Below are positions 1 through 7,142 of a stretch of 8,469 bases of DNA, in pieces. This stretch comes from an uncultured Polymorphobacter sp. (lineage in GTDB: Bacteria; Pseudomonadota; Alphaproteobacteria; Sphingomonadales; Sphingomonadaceae). The stretch is from the NCBI GenBank assembly GCA_937894055.1, contig CALDHQ010000023.1:1-8469 (forward strand), read 5' to 3'. How positions within the stretch are numbered: the stretch's first letter is position 1; the number at the start of each line of letters is the position of its first letter. The notes under the pieces were generated by a model. It was given only the letters and a program-made list of their open reading frames with translations. It was not told the origin of the DNA and did not search any database. The translations under genes and the position numbers were made by a program.

Positions 1-5
1 CGCAT
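1..5 (-). CDS. Start of the next operon gene (2 codons only), possibly transglutaminase-like
   Basis: Only an ATG followed by CG is visible before the window ends, so this rests mostly on context. The ATG lies 14 bases after the alpha-E stop codon, with a weak AGG-type ribosome binding site about 8 bases upstream. In many bacteria the ATP-grasp/alpha-E pair is followed by a transglutaminase-like cysteine protease whose protein often starts Met-Arg, which fits the visible ATG-CG. The identity is an inference from gene order, not from sequence. Confidence 0.3.
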
Positions 6-19
6 GGGTTTACCTGAAC

Positions 20-961
20 CTAGAACAGATATTGTTCGGCGATGGCGTTGCCGAGACGGTTGTTTTCGCTGATGAAATTGCCGAGGAATTCGTGCAGCCC
101 GCCCGAGAAGATGCGGTCGATGCTGGCGCCTTCAAGCTGCCCCAGCCCGTGCGCGGCGAGCCGGTGCGCCGGTCCGCGGCGGCCGTGGCCGGCGGCCAGC
201 TGGTCGAGCCGGCGCAGGATTTCCTGATAGCAGCTCGTCAGGCTGCGCGGGATCTGCGTGTTGAGGATCAGCAGGTCGGCGACCTTGAGCGGCTGCACGG
301 CGTCGCGGTAGACCCAGCGATACGCGGTCAGCGCTGACACGGTGCGCAAAATGGTCGTCCACTGGAAATAGTCGAGCCCGCCGCCGACGCTTTCGCCGTG
401 CGGCAGCAGCAGGTGATACTTCACGTCGAGCAGCCGCGCGGTGTTGTCGGCGCGTTCGATCGCCGCACCCAGCTGGATGAACCAATAGGCATCACCGCGC
501 AGCATCGTGCGGTGCGCGGCGCCGTCGAACACCAGCATCGCGACCTTGACGGTGTCGAGCAGCTGGACCAGCTGCTCGCGGCTTTCGAGGCGGGTGCCGA
601 ATTTCTGGACATCGAGCCAGGCGCCGTTGATCGCTTCCCACGCCTCGAGCGTCAGTGCGGTGCGGACGCTGCGGGCGTTGGCGCGGGCGCGTTCGAGGCA
701 GACGCGGATCGAGCTGGGGTTTTCGCTGTCGACGGTCAGAAAGGCGCTGACGCCCTGCTCGTCACCGGCGCGGCCGAGTTCTTCGTGCAGCGGCTTCATC
801 CATGCCGCCGCCAGCGCGCTGTCCCAGGCATTGCCGGCGCCGCCATAGCTCGACGGCAGCGCCGCCAGCCGCAGCGTCGCCTCGATCAGCCGCGTCAGAT
901 ATTCGGCGCGCTCGAGATAGCGCCCGACCCAGTAAAGACTGCCTGCGGTCCGTGACAGCAT
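20..961 (-). CDS. Alpha-E domain protein (formerly DUF403)
   Basis: A 313-residue all-helical alpha-E protein of the usual family length. The start is an ATG opening MLSRTAGSLYW, the normal beginning for this family. Two related helix motifs are visible: GRYLERAE near residues 13-20 and the similar GAAIERADNTARLLD near 165-179. They are followed by DYFQWTTILRTVSAL near 197-211 and DLLILNTQIPRSL near 229-241, both typical of the family. There is no signal peptide or membrane segment, so it is probably cytoplasmic. The gene starts 12 bases after the stop of the ATP-grasp gene, so the two are almost certainly cotranscribed and probably translationally coupled; no strong ribosome binding site of its own is seen. 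Comparative genomics has linked this family with ATP-grasp amidoligases and transglutaminases in predicted peptide synthesis or modification systems. No reaction is firmly assigned to alpha-E itself. Confidence 0.92.
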   Translation of the reverse strand: MLSRTAGSLYWVGRYLERAEYLTRLIEATLRLAALPSSYGGAGNAWDSALAAAWMKPLHEELGRAGDEQGVSAFLTVDSENPSSIRVCLERARANARSVRTALTLEAWEAINGAWLDVQKFGTRLESREQLVQLLDTVKVAMLVFDGAAHRTMLRGDAYWFIQLGAAIERADNTARLLDVKYHLLLPHGESVGGGLDYFQWTTILRTVSALTAYRWVYRDAVQPLKVADLLILNTQIPRSLTSCYQEILRRLDQLAAGHGRRGPAHRLAAHGLGQLEGASIDRIFSGGLHEFLGNFISENNRLGNAIAEQYLF

Positions 962-973
962 CAGAGCACCCGA

Positions 974-2419
974 TCAGTCATCGAGCACCCATGTATCCTT
1001 GGTGCCGCCGCCCTGACTCGAATTCACCACCAGCGAGCCGGATTCGAGCGCCACGCGCGTCAGCCCGCCCGGCACGATCTGCACGCCGTTGGTGCCGCTC
1101 AGCACGAACGGCCGCAAGTCGACGTGGCGCGGCGCGACGCCGCTGTCGCACAAGGTCGGGCAGGTCGACAGCGCCAGCGTCGGCTGGGCAATGAACTTTT
1201 CGGGCGCGGCGCGCAGCTTCGCGGCGAACGCCTCGATCGTCGCGCGCGGTGCGTGCGGGCCGACGAGCATCCCGTAGCCGCCCGAGCCATCGACTTCCTT
1301 GACCACCAGTTCGGGCAGATGGTCGAGCACATAGGCCAGCGCTTCGGGTTCGCGGCAGCGGTGCGTCGGCACATTCGACAGCAGCGGCTCCTCGCCGGTG
1401 TAGAATTTCACGATTTCGGGCATGTAGCTGTAGATCGCCTTGTCATCGGCGACACCGGTGCCGACCGCATTGGCCAGCGTGACATTGCCGGCGGCATAGG
1501 CGCTCATCAGCCCCGGCACGCCGAGCATCGACGCCGGATTGAACGCCAGCGGATCGAGGAAATCATCATCGAGGCGGCGGTAGATGACATCGACGCGCTG
1601 CGGGCCTTCGGTGGTGCGCATGTAGACGACGTCGTCGCGCACGAACAAATCATTGCCCTCGACGAGTTCGATGCCGAGCTTGTCGGCGAGGAAGCTGTGT
1701 TCGTAGAAGGCGCTGTTGTGCTGGCCCGGCGTCAGCAGCACGCTGTTGGGCTCGTCACCGGCGCCCGGCGGCGCCACCGAATGCAGCGTTTCGAGCAACT
1801 TTTCAGGATAGGCCTCGACCGGCGCGACGTGCAGGTTGGCGAACAGCTCGGGCACCAGCTTGAGCATGACCTCGCGGTTTTCGAGCATGTACGACACGCC
1901 CGACGGCGTCCGCGCATTGTCTTCGAGCACGAAGAACTGGTTGGCATCGGTGCGCACCAGGTCGATGCCGGCGATCTGCACCCAGATGTCGCCGACCGGG
2001 CGCTTGCCGATCTGGCTCATCGCGAACGCCGGGTTGAGCAGCACCAGTTCGGGCGGCACCAGTCCGGCGCGCAGGATTTCCTGCTTGCCGTAGATGTCGG
2101 CGAGAAAGGCGTTCAAGGCGCCGACGCGCTGCTTGAGGCCGGCCTCAAGGGCAGTCCACTCTTCGCGCGCGAGAATCCGCGGCACGATGTCGAACGGGAT
2201 CAGCCGCTCGGCGGCATCGGGGTCGCCATAGACCGCGAAGGTAATGCCGATGCGGCGGAAGAACAGTTCCGCCTGACGCCGACGGGTTTCCATAAGTTCG
2301 CGCGGGGAACCTTCGAGCCAGTGGCGCAACGGCTGATAGGCCGGACGCACGGTCCGTGCTGCAGCGAGTTCGGCGGCGTCGAAGCCGAACATTTCGTCAA
2401 AGGCCAATGGTTGCGGCAA
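974..2419 (-). CDS. Circularly permuted ATP-grasp family protein (formerly DUF407)
   Basis: A 481-residue protein of the circularly permuted ATP-grasp type 2 family. Family hallmarks in order: FDEMF near residues 7-11, FAVYGDPDAAERLIPFDIVPR near 61-81 (approximate span), EDNARTPSGVSYMLENR near 166-182, LLTPGQHNSAFYEHSFLA near 228-245, EGNDLFVRDD near 254-263, DVIYRRLDDDFLDP near 277-290, VVKEVDGSGGYGM near 372-384 (Gly-rich, likely nucleotide-binding loop), HVDLRPFVL near 432-440 and SSQGGGTKDTWVL at the C-terminus. No secretion signal is seen. The fold suggests ATP-dependent ligation of a carboxylate to an amine, perhaps on a peptide; the substrate is unknown. The start appears to be TTG, directly after an in-frame TGA and 6 bases after a GGGGG. 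The in-frame ATG at residue 10 would remove the conserved FDEM, so TTG is preferred. It is the first gene of a unit with the alpha-E gene. Confidence 0.93.
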   Translation of the reverse strand: MPQPLAFDEMFGFDAAELAAARTVRPAYQPLRHWLEGSPRELMETRRRQAELFFRRIGITFAVYGDPDAAERLIPFDIVPRILAREEWTALEAGLKQRVGALNAFLADIYGKQEILRAGLVPPELVLLNPAFAMSQIGKRPVGDIWVQIAGIDLVRTDANQFFVLEDNARTPSGVSYMLENREVMLKLVPELFANLHVAPVEAYPEKLLETLHSVAPPGAGDEPNSVLLTPGQHNSAFYEHSFLADKLGIELVEGNDLFVRDDVVYMRTTEGPQRVDVIYRRLDDDFLDPLAFNPASMLGVPGLMSAYAAGNVTLANAVGTGVADDKAIYSYMPEIVKFYTGEEPLLSNVPTHRCREPEALAYVLDHLPELVVKEVDGSGGYGMLVGPHAPRATIEAFAAKLRAAPEKFIAQPTLALSTCPTLCDSGVAPRHVDLRPFVLSGTNGVQIVPGGLTRVALESGSLVVNSSQGGGTKDTWVLDD

Positions 2420-2425
2420 TCAATA

Positions 2426-2430
2426 CCCCC
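2426..2430 (-). promoter_or_regulatory. Ribosome binding site for the TTG-started ATP-grasp gene
   Basis: On the minus strand a GGGGG run sits 6 bases before the proposed TTG start. It is the only G-rich run at the right spacing. No comparable site precedes the TTG at residue 5, so this supports residue 1 as the start. Confidence 0.4.
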
Positions 2431-2445
2431 GAGGTTGTTGGCGCC

Positions 2446-2474
2446 ATATTGTGCAGTGCGAAAGAAACACGCAA
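2446..2474 (-). promoter_or_regulatory. Candidate promoter for the ATP-grasp/alpha-E unit
   Basis: On the minus strand TTGCGT (2474-2469) and CAATAT (2451-2446) are separated by 17 bases, compatible with -35 and -10 boxes of a housekeeping sigma factor. The -10 match is poor (3 of 6). The site would leave a short leader of roughly 20 bases before the TTG start. It lies in the only gap longer than 100 bases within the minus-strand block, where a separate promoter would be expected. Weak evidence. Confidence 0.3.
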
Positions 2475-2479
2475 GCCCC

Positions 2480-2499
2480 TTTGCGGTGAGCGCCGCAAA
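2480..2499 (-). repeat. Inverted repeat after the lipoprotein gene
   Basis: TTTGCGG (2480-2486) and CCGCAAA (2493-2499) form a perfect 7-base-pair stem with a 6-base loop. It starts about 30 bases after the lipoprotein stop codon. The minus-strand sequence that follows is GGGGCTTGCG, not a T run, so it is not a standard rho-independent terminator. It could be a weak terminator, a 3' RNA stabiliser, or an operator just upstream of the candidate promoter. Confidence 0.35.
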
Positions 2500-2528
2500 T
2501 GAGGCTGCGCCTGCCAACGCGGTGCGGA

Positions 2529-3719
2529 CTATTCGGGCTCCTTGGCCGCCTTTTCATTGCCCGGTCCCTTGGCCGGCGGTGCGCTGCGCTGCTGCGGCGG
2601 TTCGGCGGCCGCCGGCGTCACCGGTGGTGCTGGTCGCGCACCCTGCGGGCCGCCACCCTGCGGTTGGCCGGCGGCATGGCCACCACGCCCGCCGCCATGA
2701 TTTTCACCCGCACTGGCACCGCCGTTCGGTGGCGCGGGCGTGTTGCCCGAGCCGCCGCGCGAGGGCTGCGGCGGCTGGCCGTAATCCTGCTGCGGACGCG
2801 GCGGCGGCGCGGTATTCTGGCCATAGGGATTGCGTGGCGGCCGCGTGTTGCCTTGCCCATTGCCCGGCGGGTTGTGCTGCGCGTTTGGCTGGCCGTTGTT
2901 CGGGGCATAATAGGGATTCCCGGGCCGGTTGCCGGTGTTGGCGCTGCCGCCCTGCTGCTGGCCGTAACCGCCGTGCGGCTGGCCATAACCGCCTTGCGGC
3001 TTCCCGTAGCCGCCGCCCTGCGGAGAACCCGGCTGGCCGCCGCCCTGCGGTCGACCCGGATAGCTGCCGCCCTGATAGTTGCTACTGTGGTGACCCGGCT
3101 GTGCCGGCCGCGTCGCATTCCATTGGTCGCGGTCACGGTCGCGCGGCACGCGCTGGCGGTTCGGATAGGGCGCGTACAGCGAGCCGCGCGGCACATAGAC
3201 CCAGCTCGGCGCATACCATTGGTCATAGCCCCAGCTGTCATAGGCAAAGCCCAGCGCCGCGCCGTAGCCGATCATCGGCGGCAGCGGTGCCCAGCCCGCG
3301 GTTTCGCTGCCGTCGCGCCACGCCACCCACGCCGGCGCCCATTGCGTGCCGGGCACCCACAGCCAGCCGAGCTGATTGTCATAACCCCAGCGGCCATAGT
3401 GATCGGTCGCCCAACTCCACGGCTCATCGCCGAGCCAGGTGCGGCCGTAGTTGGGGTCATCGAGCCAGCGCCCGACGGTGTATGGCTGCCAGCCGCGGGT
3501 GACCTGCGGCTGCCAGACCAGCCCCCATTGCGGCGACTGCAGCCACTGGCCGAACGGCGCCAGCGCGTTCTGGAACTGGTCTACCGAGGTGATATTGCCC
3601 GGCCCATACGGCGGCGCATTGGCGACGGGTGTCGAGATATAGCCCTGCGCGCCGTAATCGACGCAGCCGCCGAGCGCGGCCAGCAATCCCGAAACCAACA
3701 ACAAACGCGGTGCAATCAT
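2529..3719 (-). CDS. DUF6600-like lipoprotein with Gly/Gln/Pro-rich tail
   Basis: A 396-residue predicted lipoprotein. The ATG is chosen because GGAGGG lies 6 bases upstream and the N-terminus MIAPRLLLVSGLLAALGGC is a lipoprotein signal with Cys19 as the lipidation site; the longer in-frame start 17 codons upstream spoils this signal. Val follows the Cys, so there is no Asp+2 inner-membrane retention signal and outer-membrane anchoring is likely. Roughly residues 45-200 are rich in Trp, Tyr, Gly and Pro with repeated blocks such as GWQPYTVGRW, DEPWSWATDHYGRWGY and LGWLWVPGTQWAPAWVAW, the pattern of DUF6600. The rest is low complexity (Gly, Gln, Pro, Asn, Arg) with a short tandem YG-x-x-x-GG repeat and is probably disordered. 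It follows the RND permease by 63 bases with no clear terminator between, so cotranscription is likely. Function is unknown; an envelope role is inferred from location. Confidence 0.85.
   Translation of the reverse strand: MIAPRLLLVSGLLAALGGCVDYGAQGYISTPVANAPPYGPGNITSVDQFQNALAPFGQWLQSPQWGLVWQPQVTRGWQPYTVGRWLDDPNYGRTWLGDEPWSWATDHYGRWGYDNQLGWLWVPGTQWAPAWVAWRDGSETAGWAPLPPMIGYGAALGFAYDSWGYDQWYAPSWVYVPRGSLYAPYPNRQRVPRDRDRDQWNATRPAQPGHHSSNYQGGSYPGRPQGGGQPGSPQGGGYGKPQGGYGQPHGGYGQQQGGSANTGNRPGNPYYAPNNGQPNAQHNPPGNGQGNTRPPRNPYGQNTAPPPRPQQDYGQPPQPSRGGSGNTPAPPNGGASAGENHGGGRGGHAAGQPQGGGPQGARPAPPVTPAAAEPPQQRSAPPAKGPGNEKAAKEPE
2946..3008 (-). repeat. Three tandem 21-base units in the lipoprotein tail
   Basis: In reading order the units encode YGKPQGG, YGQPHGG and YGQQQGG, three in-frame 7-residue repeats. 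The units are similar but not identical at DNA level, and looser QGGG copies flank them. Copy number could vary between strains by slippage without breaking the frame. Confidence 0.7.
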
Positions 3720-3725
3720 TCCAAG

Positions 3726-3731
3726 CCCTCC
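3726..3731 (-). promoter_or_regulatory. Ribosome binding site fixing the lipoprotein start
   Basis: GGAGGG on the minus strand ends 6 bases before the ATG at 3719. It is the strongest Shine-Dalgarno match in the window and is the main reason for choosing this start over the ATG at 3770. Confidence 0.8.
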
Positions 3732-3782
3732 AGTGGACAGCGAAGACTGCGCTCGCAGCGCTTGCGGCACGATGAATGGCGT

Positions 3783-6700
3783 TTACTCGGCGAAAACCTT
3801 TTCGCGGCGCGCAAGTGCCCAGGCGCGGCGGCGCTGGGCAATGCCTTCAAGCGCGAGGAACATCACCGGCGTGATGAACAGCGTCAGGAATTGGCTGAAC
3901 AGCAACCCGCCGAGCACCGCGACACCTAGCGGCTGGCGCAGTTCGGCGCCCGCGCCGAGCCCGAGCGCCAGCGGCAGTGCGCCGGCGATCGCGGCAGCCG
4001 TCGTCATCATGATCGGCCGGAAACGCTGGCGGCAGGCCTCGCGGATCGCCTTTTCGGGCGACCAGTCGTTGTCGCGCATGCCGCTCAGCGCGAAGTCGAT
4101 CATCATGATGGCGTTCTTCTTGACGATGCCGATCAGCAGCACGACGCCGATGATGCCGATGACATCGAGCGGCATGTTGAACACCCACAACGCCAGCAGC
4201 GCGCCGATGCCCGCCGCCGGCAACCCCGACAGAATGGTGATCGGGTGGATGAAGCTTTCGTACAGCACGCCGAGCACGATGTAGATGACCAGCACGGCGG
4301 CGAGGAACAGCCAGCCCATGCCCTTGTTCGATTCCTCGAACGCCTGCGCGTTGCCCTGGAACGACCCCGAAATCGTCGACGGCGCCTGCAGATCGGCGAG
4401 TGCGGCTTCGATCTTGGTCTGCGCGGCGCTCAGCGGCACGCCCTTCGACAGATTGAAGCCGATGGTGACGGCGGGCAGCTGGCTCTGGTGGCTGACCGAC
4501 AGCGGTACGCCTTCGATGACGGTGCGCGTCACCGCCGACATCGGCACGACGGCGCCGGTGTTGCCGCGCACATATAGCGCCGCAATGGTGTCGGGGGTCA
4601 TCTGCAGCTTGGGGTCGATCTCGAGGATGACTTCATAGCTGTCGACATCGGTATAGATCGTCGAAATCTGCCGCGTCCCGAAGCTTGAATACAGCGTGTC
4701 GCGGATTGCCTGCACCGGCACGCCGAGGCGGCTGGCAGCATCGCGGTCGATTTCCACCCGCGCCTGCCGCGCCCCGCGCTGGAAGTCGGAGGTGACGTCC
4801 TCGAACCCCGGCGTCGCGCGCAACGCCGCTTCGAACTGCGGCGCCAGCTTGTACAGCGCCTCCTGATCGACCGACGCGAGCGTGTACTGGAAGTTGCTCG
4901 GGCTCGACCGGCCACCCAGCGTCAGATTCTGCGGGATGTTGGGGAACGCCGAAATGCCCGGCACGCTGTTGAGCTTCTTGCGCAGCCGCGCTTGTATGAC
5001 ATCGGCGCTGTCACGTTCGGCGCGCGGCGACATCTGCGCGAACAGCCGCCCCGAATTGCCGCCGAAGACAATCGAATTGACGCGGATGATCGCCGGATCG
5101 TCGAGCAGGATCTTGGCAATCTTGTCCTGCTTCTCAAGCAGCGTCGAATAGGACGAGTCGGGCGCGACTTCGGTGCCGACGAACATCACGCCGGTATCTT
5201 CGGTCGGGAAAAAGCCCTTGGGGATCGCGGTGAAGCCCCAGATCGCCACACCCAGCGAGGTGGCGGTGAAAATCAGCACCGCCTTGCGGTGACGCAGCGT
5301 CGAATCGAGCGCGCGCGCATAGGCGCGGCCGGCACGGTCGAACATCCGCGTCGACCAGCGCGCGACGCGCCCGGGCTTTTCATGGCCGCTCTTGAGCAGC
5401 CGCGCCGCCATCATCGGCGTCAGCGTCAGCGAGACGATCGCCGACACGCCGATGGCAATCGTCAGCACCAGCGCGAATTCGCGGAACAGCCGCCCGACGA
5501 TGCCGCTCATGAACAGCAGCGGGATGAACACCGCGACAAGGCTCACCGAGATCGAGATGACGGTGAAGGCGATTTCGTTGGTGCCGGCAATCGCTGCCGG
5601 GCGTGGCCGCTCGCCCTTTTCGACACGCCGCACGATGTTTTCGAGCACGACAATGGCGTCATCGACGACAAACCCCGTCGCCAGCGTCAGCGCCAGCAGG
5701 CTGAGGTTGTCGAGGCTGAAGCCGAGCGCATACATGCCGGCGAACGTACCGATGGCGGCGACCGGCAGCACGACCGCCGGAATCAGCGTTGCGCGCGCAT
5801 CGCCGAGCGCCAGATAGATGACGAGGATGACCAGCAGCGCGGTGCCGATCAGCGTCATCTGCGCGTCATGCACCGAATGGCGGATCGACTGCGAGCGGTC
5901 GACGAGCACGTCGAGCTCGGTATTCGGCGGCAGCCCTTCGCGGATGCTCGGCAGCAGCGCGACGACGCTGTCGACCAGCGCCACGACATTCGAACCAGGC
6001 TGGCGCTTGATGCCGAACGTGATCGAGGTGACGCCGTTGAACTTGGTGCCGCCGCGCAGGTTCTCGATCGAGTCGAGGCTGGTCGCGACATCCGAAACGC
6101 GGATCGGCAGGCCGTTCTTGTAGCCGATGATGACGTTGGCGAAGTCGCTGGCGCGCTTCATCGTGCCGGTCGCATCAAGGATATAGGCGCGCGGCCCCTC
6201 GGCGATGACGCCGACCGCCGAGTTGCTGTTCGCCGCCGAAATCGCGGTGCGAATGTCTTCGGGCGTCAGGCCGCGCACTGCGAGTGCCTGCGGATCGAAC
6301 TGGATGCGCACCGCGTATTTGCGCGCGCCGTAAACCTCGACGCGCGAAATGCCCGGAAGTGTCGAAATGCGCGGGATGATCGTCGTGTCGGCAATCGTCT
6401 GCAGGTCGGACAGCGAGCGCGTCGGGTCGCGCAGCGCCAGAATCAGCACCGACTGGTCGGCGGGGTTGGTCTTTTCGAACGACGGCGGCGACGGCATTTC
6501 CTGCGGCAACCGGCGCGCCACCGCCGACAGCGCGGTCTGCACGTCGAGCGCCGCCGCATCGATGTTGCGGTTGAGGTTGAACTGCACCGTCACCTGGGTG
6601 CTGCCCGTCGAGCTGACCGAGGTGATCTGCTCGATGCCGGCAATGCTGGTGAGCTGGCGCTCGATCGGCGTCGCCACAGCGCTCGCCATCGTCGACGGGT

Positions 6701-6863
6701 TGGCGCCGGGCAGATTGGCCTGGATCTGGATCGTCGGGAAATCGACTTGCGGCAGCGCAGCAACCGGCAGCTGGCGATAGGCGAACATCCCGGCGAGCAC
6801 GATCGCGATGGTCAGCAGGACCGTGGCGATAGGGCGCTCGACCGCAGCGCGCACGAAATTCAC
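3783..6863 (-). CDS. RND efflux transporter inner-membrane permease, MdtC-like (HAE-1 family)
   Basis: A complete 1026-residue permease, the normal length for MdtB/MdtC proteins. It would export hydrophobic or amphiphilic compounds by proton antiport, as part of a pump with a periplasmic adaptor and an outer-membrane channel. The N-terminal segment VERPIATVLLTIAIVLAG (8-25) is TM1. ALPQVDFPTIQ and MASAVATPIERQL match the MdtC-type porter domain. ATGFVVDDAIVVLENI (395-410) is TM4 with the paired proton-relay Asp at 401-402, and GIVKKNAIMMIDFAL (912-926) carries the matching TM10 Lys near 916. RFRPIMMTT (947-955) and GAELRQPLG (972-980) are further conserved blocks. All key relay residues are present, so it should be functional. 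The start is GTG, overlapping the adaptor stop as GTGA, with GGAG 8 bases upstream. Substrate cannot be deduced. No second permease is present, unlike E. coli mdtABC, and no outer-membrane factor is in view. Confidence 0.96.
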   Translation of the reverse strand: MNFVRAAVERPIATVLLTIAIVLAGMFAYRQLPVAALPQVDFPTIQIQANLPGANPSTMASAVATPIERQLTSIAGIEQITSVSSTGSTQVTVQFNLNRNIDAAALDVQTALSAVARRLPQEMPSPPSFEKTNPADQSVLILALRDPTRSLSDLQTIADTTIIPRISTLPGISRVEVYGARKYAVRIQFDPQALAVRGLTPEDIRTAISAANSNSAVGVIAEGPRAYILDATGTMKRASDFANVIIGYKNGLPIRVSDVATSLDSIENLRGGTKFNGVTSITFGIKRQPGSNVVALVDSVVALLPSIREGLPPNTELDVLVDRSQSIRHSVHDAQMTLIGTALLVILVIYLALGDARATLIPAVVLPVAAIGTFAGMYALGFSLDNLSLLALTLATGFVVDDAIVVLENIVRRVEKGERPRPAAIAGTNEIAFTVISISVSLVAVFIPLLFMSGIVGRLFREFALVLTIAIGVSAIVSLTLTPMMAARLLKSGHEKPGRVARWSTRMFDRAGRAYARALDSTLRHRKAVLIFTATSLGVAIWGFTAIPKGFFPTEDTGVMFVGTEVAPDSSYSTLLEKQDKIAKILLDDPAIIRVNSIVFGGNSGRLFAQMSPRAERDSADVIQARLRKKLNSVPGISAFPNIPQNLTLGGRSSPSNFQYTLASVDQEALYKLAPQFEAALRATPGFEDVTSDFQRGARQARVEIDRDAASRLGVPVQAIRDTLYSSFGTRQISTIYTDVDSYEVILEIDPKLQMTPDTIAALYVRGNTGAVVPMSAVTRTVIEGVPLSVSHQSQLPAVTIGFNLSKGVPLSAAQTKIEAALADLQAPSTISGSFQGNAQAFEESNKGMGWLFLAAVLVIYIVLGVLYESFIHPITILSGLPAAGIGALLALWVFNMPLDVIGIIGVVLLIGIVKKNAIMMIDFALSGMRDNDWSPEKAIREACRQRFRPIMMTTAAAIAGALPLALGLGAGAELRQPLGVAVLGGLLFSQFLTLFITPVMFLALEGIAQRRRAWALARREKVFAE

Positions 6864-7141
6864 GCCGGGCGCTCCGGCTTGGCGTCGCCGGACTTGTCGC
6901 CGCCCGGCTTACCTGAACGCGTCTTGACCTTGCCGCCGGCCTTGAGCTTGGCGAGCGCGTCGGTGACGACCTGCGCGCCGGGCTGCAGGCCCGAGGCGAT
7001 ATAGGCATAGCCGTCGTTGCGGCCGGCGATGGTGACCTTGGTCAGCACCGCCTTGCTGTCCTTTTCGATGGTCCAGACATAGCTGAAGTCCTGGCCGTTC
7101 TGGATCGCCGACTCGGGCAGGCGGATCAGCCGCGTCGGCAG
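6860..7141 (-). pseudogene. RND efflux periplasmic adaptor (membrane fusion protein), C-terminal fragment
   Basis: The last ~93 residues of an MdtA/AcrA-type adaptor, the periplasmic protein that links the permease to the outer-membrane channel. RLIRLPESAIQNGQDFSYVWTI and SGLQPGAQVVTDALAKLKAG are typical of the final beta and membrane-proximal domains; the tail is charged (Lys, Asp, Gly). It overlaps the permease start by 4 bases. Adaptors are usually 350-400 residues with a signal peptide, lipoyl domain and alpha-hairpin, so roughly three quarters are missing. The frame stays open to 7237, but residues before about Leu33 of that frame are Leu/Pro/Arg-rich nonsense that mirrors an Ala-rich frame on the same strand. 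The gene is therefore cut near 7140-7165 where foreign sequence begins. The break is probably an assembly artefact and the organism's own gene may be intact. Confidence 0.88.
6872..6875 (-). promoter_or_regulatory. Ribosome binding site for the GTG-started RND permease
   Basis: GGAG on the minus strand lies 8 bases before the GTG start, inside the adaptor coding end. It supports GTG at 6863 within the GTGA stop-start overlap. Confidence 0.6.
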
Positions 7142-7142
7142 C

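Noticed and set aside
2200..2517. A 105-codon minus-strand frame starting in the intergenic gap and overlapping the ATP-grasp N-terminus
   Set aside because: Out of register with the conserved ATP-grasp frame and without recognisable motifs; treated as a shadow.
1124..3502. A very long (792-codon) plus-strand open frame antisense to the ATP-grasp and lipoprotein genes
   Set aside because: Its product is Arg/Ala/His-rich with no recognisable domain and runs across two well-supported minus-strand genes. Long antisense frames are expected in high-GC DNA with strong third-position bias.
3749..3761. GCGCT-CGC-AGCGC hairpin between the RND permease and the lipoprotein
   Set aside because: Only 5 base pairs and no following T run; too weak to call a terminator.
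3720..3770. Longer N-terminus for the lipoprotein (17 extra residues)
   Set aside because: It would place a polar stretch in front of the signal peptide, and the internal ATG has GGAGGG at 6 bases.
2499..3929. A 476-codon plus-strand frame with hydrophobic Ala/Leu/Arg stretches that could look membrane-like
   Set aside because: The hydrophobicity mirrors the Gly/Gln/Pro codons of the lipoprotein tail. The minus-strand gene has a signal peptide, lipobox and strong ribosome binding site, while this frame has none.
4992..7004. A 670-codon plus-strand open frame antisense to the RND permease
   Set aside because: Arg/Asp/Gln-rich mirror of a fully conserved permease; no family resemblance.
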